A stretch of DNA of 64,000 bases from DASUAS01 sp963720765 (GTDB taxonomy: Bacteria > Actinomycetota > Acidimicrobiia > IMCC26256 > DASPTH01): NCBI GenBank assembly GCA_963720765.1, contig CAVRGS010000008.1:1-64000 (forward strand), given 5' to 3'. The notes under the pieces were generated by a model. That model was not told the origin of the DNA and searched no databases. It saw only the letters and a program-made list of their open reading frames with translations. Shown here piece by piece: positions 63,740 to 64,000 of this stretch (positions within the stretch are counted from its first letter, which is position 1; each line of letters begins with the position of its first letter). A program made the position numbers and the translations under genes.

Positions 63740-64000
63740 CTCGCTCTGAGCGGAGGCACGCCCAACCTGCTGAGCCTGCGCTCGGTCGACGTCGCGTACG
63801 GGCAGGTGCAGGTGCTGTTCGGCGTGAGCCTCGAGCTGCGCGAAGGCGAGACGATCGCGCTGCTCGGCACGAACGGCGCGGGCAAGTCGACGGTGCTGCG
63901 CGCGATCTCCGGGCTCGTCGGCGCCGAAGCACGGCAGCATCAGCCACCAGGGCGTCGACATCAGCGGGCTCGCGCCGCACCGCGTCGCCGCGCGCGGGCA
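63740..64000 (+). CDS. Liv-type ABC ATPase, N-terminal part, leaves the window
   Basis: The sequence encodes LLSLRSVDVAYGQVQVLFGV, SLELREGETIALLG, Walker A GTNGAGKST and LRAISGLVGAE, followed after another apparent frameshift by SHQGVDISGLAPHRVAARG. This is the start of a LivF/LivG ATPase. It follows the permease without an obvious start codon, and the linker with PAPAPTA-like composition suggests a permease-ATPase fusion. The gene continues past the window edge, so signature and Walker B cannot be seen. Confidence 0.7.

Overview
The window is high-GC (strong G/C third-position preference), with GTG starts, overlapping stop/start codons (ATGA, TGATG), TetR regulators and LivFGHM-type transporters. 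Its enzymes are those used by actinobacteria to oxidise steroids, terpenoids and other bulky acids through CoA esters. I infer an actinobacterium, most like an uncultured Acidimicrobiia member; the class is inferred from gene style, not shown.

Layout. 1-13.7 kb: aldehyde dehydrogenase, two SDRs, a decayed IS5-type transposase with a second transposase tail, MaoC hydratase, alpha/beta hydrolase, two TetR regulators, a CMD-domain protein, an amidohydrolase-2 protein, enoyl-CoA hydratase (ECH), acyl-CoA ligase and a quinone-oxidoreductase-like protein. 13.7-22.7 kb: a rearranged zone where intact genes (ICL/PEP-mutase, CMD, SnoaL, Ltp thiolase, P450, ECH, SDR) lie among clipped pieces of ECH, SDR, ligase, acyl-CoA dehydrogenase (ACAD), amidohydrolase and ABC ATPase. 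22.7-28.7 kb: a thioesterase and a LivFG + fused LivHM + binding-protein uptake system. 28.9-52.8 kb: the core catabolic region, with amidohydrolases, thioesterases, a CoA-transferase, P450 + ferredoxin, four consecutive ACAD genes, acyl-CoA ligase, a pseudo-thiolase/DUF35 fusion, a true thiolase, ECHs, a double CaiB-type CoA-transferase, an SDR and an Ltp/DUF35 aldolase-type pair. 53.4-56.1 kb: remnant of an integrated element between two identical 56-bp tRNA-Leu 3'-half repeats, carrying a toxin/antitoxin-like pair and a truncated relaxase-helicase. 56.3-64 kb: TetR, amidohydrolase, SDR and a second Liv-type transporter whose genes are broken by many single-base frameshifts.

How the genes fit together. 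A substrate acid would be imported by the Liv-type system, hydroxylated by P450/ferredoxin, activated by acyl-CoA ligase, desaturated by paired ACADs, hydrated by ECH/MaoC, oxidised by SDRs and cleaved by thiolase or an Ltp/DUF35 retro-aldolase, with thioesterases and CoA-transferases balancing CoA. The substrate cannot be read from sequence.

The most notable signals are two recurrent, apparently uncharacterised operators. Motif A is ACTTGAC-N6-GTCAAGT (five good copies, 28.8-44.7 kb). Motif B is TTTGCAA-N7-TTGCAAA (four copies, 28.8-52.8 kb). They overlap -35 boxes, both lie upstream of the transporter binding protein, and at four genes the -10 box sits 6-7 nt before the start codon, implying leaderless mRNAs. 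A third operator, a perfect 11-3-11 palindrome, lies beside the first TetR gene.
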